Assembly (NCBI GenBank): GCA_002336035.1
Contig: DDED01000200.1
Location: 1-6,034 of the forward strand
DNA: 6,034 bases
Origin: Cellvibrionales bacterium UBA1963
GTDB lineage: Bacteria > Pseudomonadota > Gammaproteobacteria > Pseudomonadales > UBA7434
Reading direction: 5' to 3'
Under the pieces are notes generated by a model. The model was not told the origin of the DNA and searched no databases. It worked only from the letters and a program-made list of their open reading frames with translations. Every line of letters begins with the position of its first letter. Position 1 is the stretch's first letter. Both the position numbers and the translations under genes were made by a program. Shown piece after piece: positions 6,011 to 6,034 of the stretch.

Positions 6011-6034
6011 ACAAGAAAAATACAAGAAAAATAC
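6011..6034. repeat. 11-base tandem repeat ACAAGAAAAAT at window edge
   Basis: Two exact copies (6011-6021 and 6022-6032) plus the first two bases of a third, cut by the window end. A degenerate copy (CAGAAAAA) precedes it at 6003. The array may continue beyond the window. Low complexity, purine-rich on the plus strand. Confidence 0.6.

Larger units (their letters stand above)
5615..6034. other. AT-rich non-coding region upstream of the operon
   Basis: About 420 bases without a credible gene; ATG-started frames are only a few to about a dozen codons (for example at 5754 and 5851) and lack ribosome-binding sites. The part next to the regulator holds its ribosome-binding site, the promoter candidate and the direct repeats. 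Further out are the palindrome TAACCGGTTA at 5740-5749, a dyad at 5857-5877, and a tandem repeat at the right edge. No tRNA, riboswitch or clear terminator is visible. The length suggests room for a divergent promoter serving a gene beyond the window, but I cannot show one. Confidence 0.6.

Overview
The window carries four genes, all on the minus strand, preceded on the right by an AT-rich non-coding stretch of about 400 bases. Read in the direction of transcription (right to left) the order is: an OmpR/PhoB-type response regulator (5614-4904), a secreted LysM + FecR + fibronectin-III-like protein (4790-3351), a membrane histidine kinase with a CHASE2 sensor domain and a PAS domain (3320-726), and an outer-membrane DUF481/YdiY-type beta-barrel protein (677 to the left edge, missing only its last residues). 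Gaps between genes are 113, 30 and 48 bases, with no convincing intrinsic terminator in any of them, so a single operon is the simplest reading.

The organism is a Gram-negative bacterium, because an outer-membrane barrel, Sec signal peptides and a periplasmic LysM protein are all present. The moderately AT-rich DNA and the protein style suggest a gammaproteobacterium, plausibly marine. That placement is an inference from style, not from a marker gene.

Region by region: 1-677 is the DUF481 barrel; 678-725 is a short spacer with a C6T6 run in the transcript sense; 726-3320 is the CHASE2 kinase; 3321-3350 holds the kinase ribosome-binding site; 3351-4790 is the LysM/FecR protein; 4791-4903 is a spacer ending in a strong Shine-Dalgarno sequence; 4904-5614 is the regulator; 5615-6034 is regulatory DNA with one good sigma70-like promoter candidate, a pair of direct repeats about three helical turns apart, two dyads and an 11-base tandem repeat at the right edge.

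Inferred working model: the CHASE2 domain sits outside the inner membrane and senses an envelope signal. The LysM/FecR protein, tied to peptidoglycan by LysM and perhaps to the inner membrane by its C-terminal hydrophobic segment, is placed to pass or tune that signal. The kinase phosphorylates Asp51 of the regulator, which may control its own promoter and the barrel gene. The individual families are known, and FecR or LysM proteins beside CHASE2 proteins and OmpR-type regulators have precedent as I recall. The signal, the FecR role and the barrel as part of the circuit appear to be the undescribed parts.
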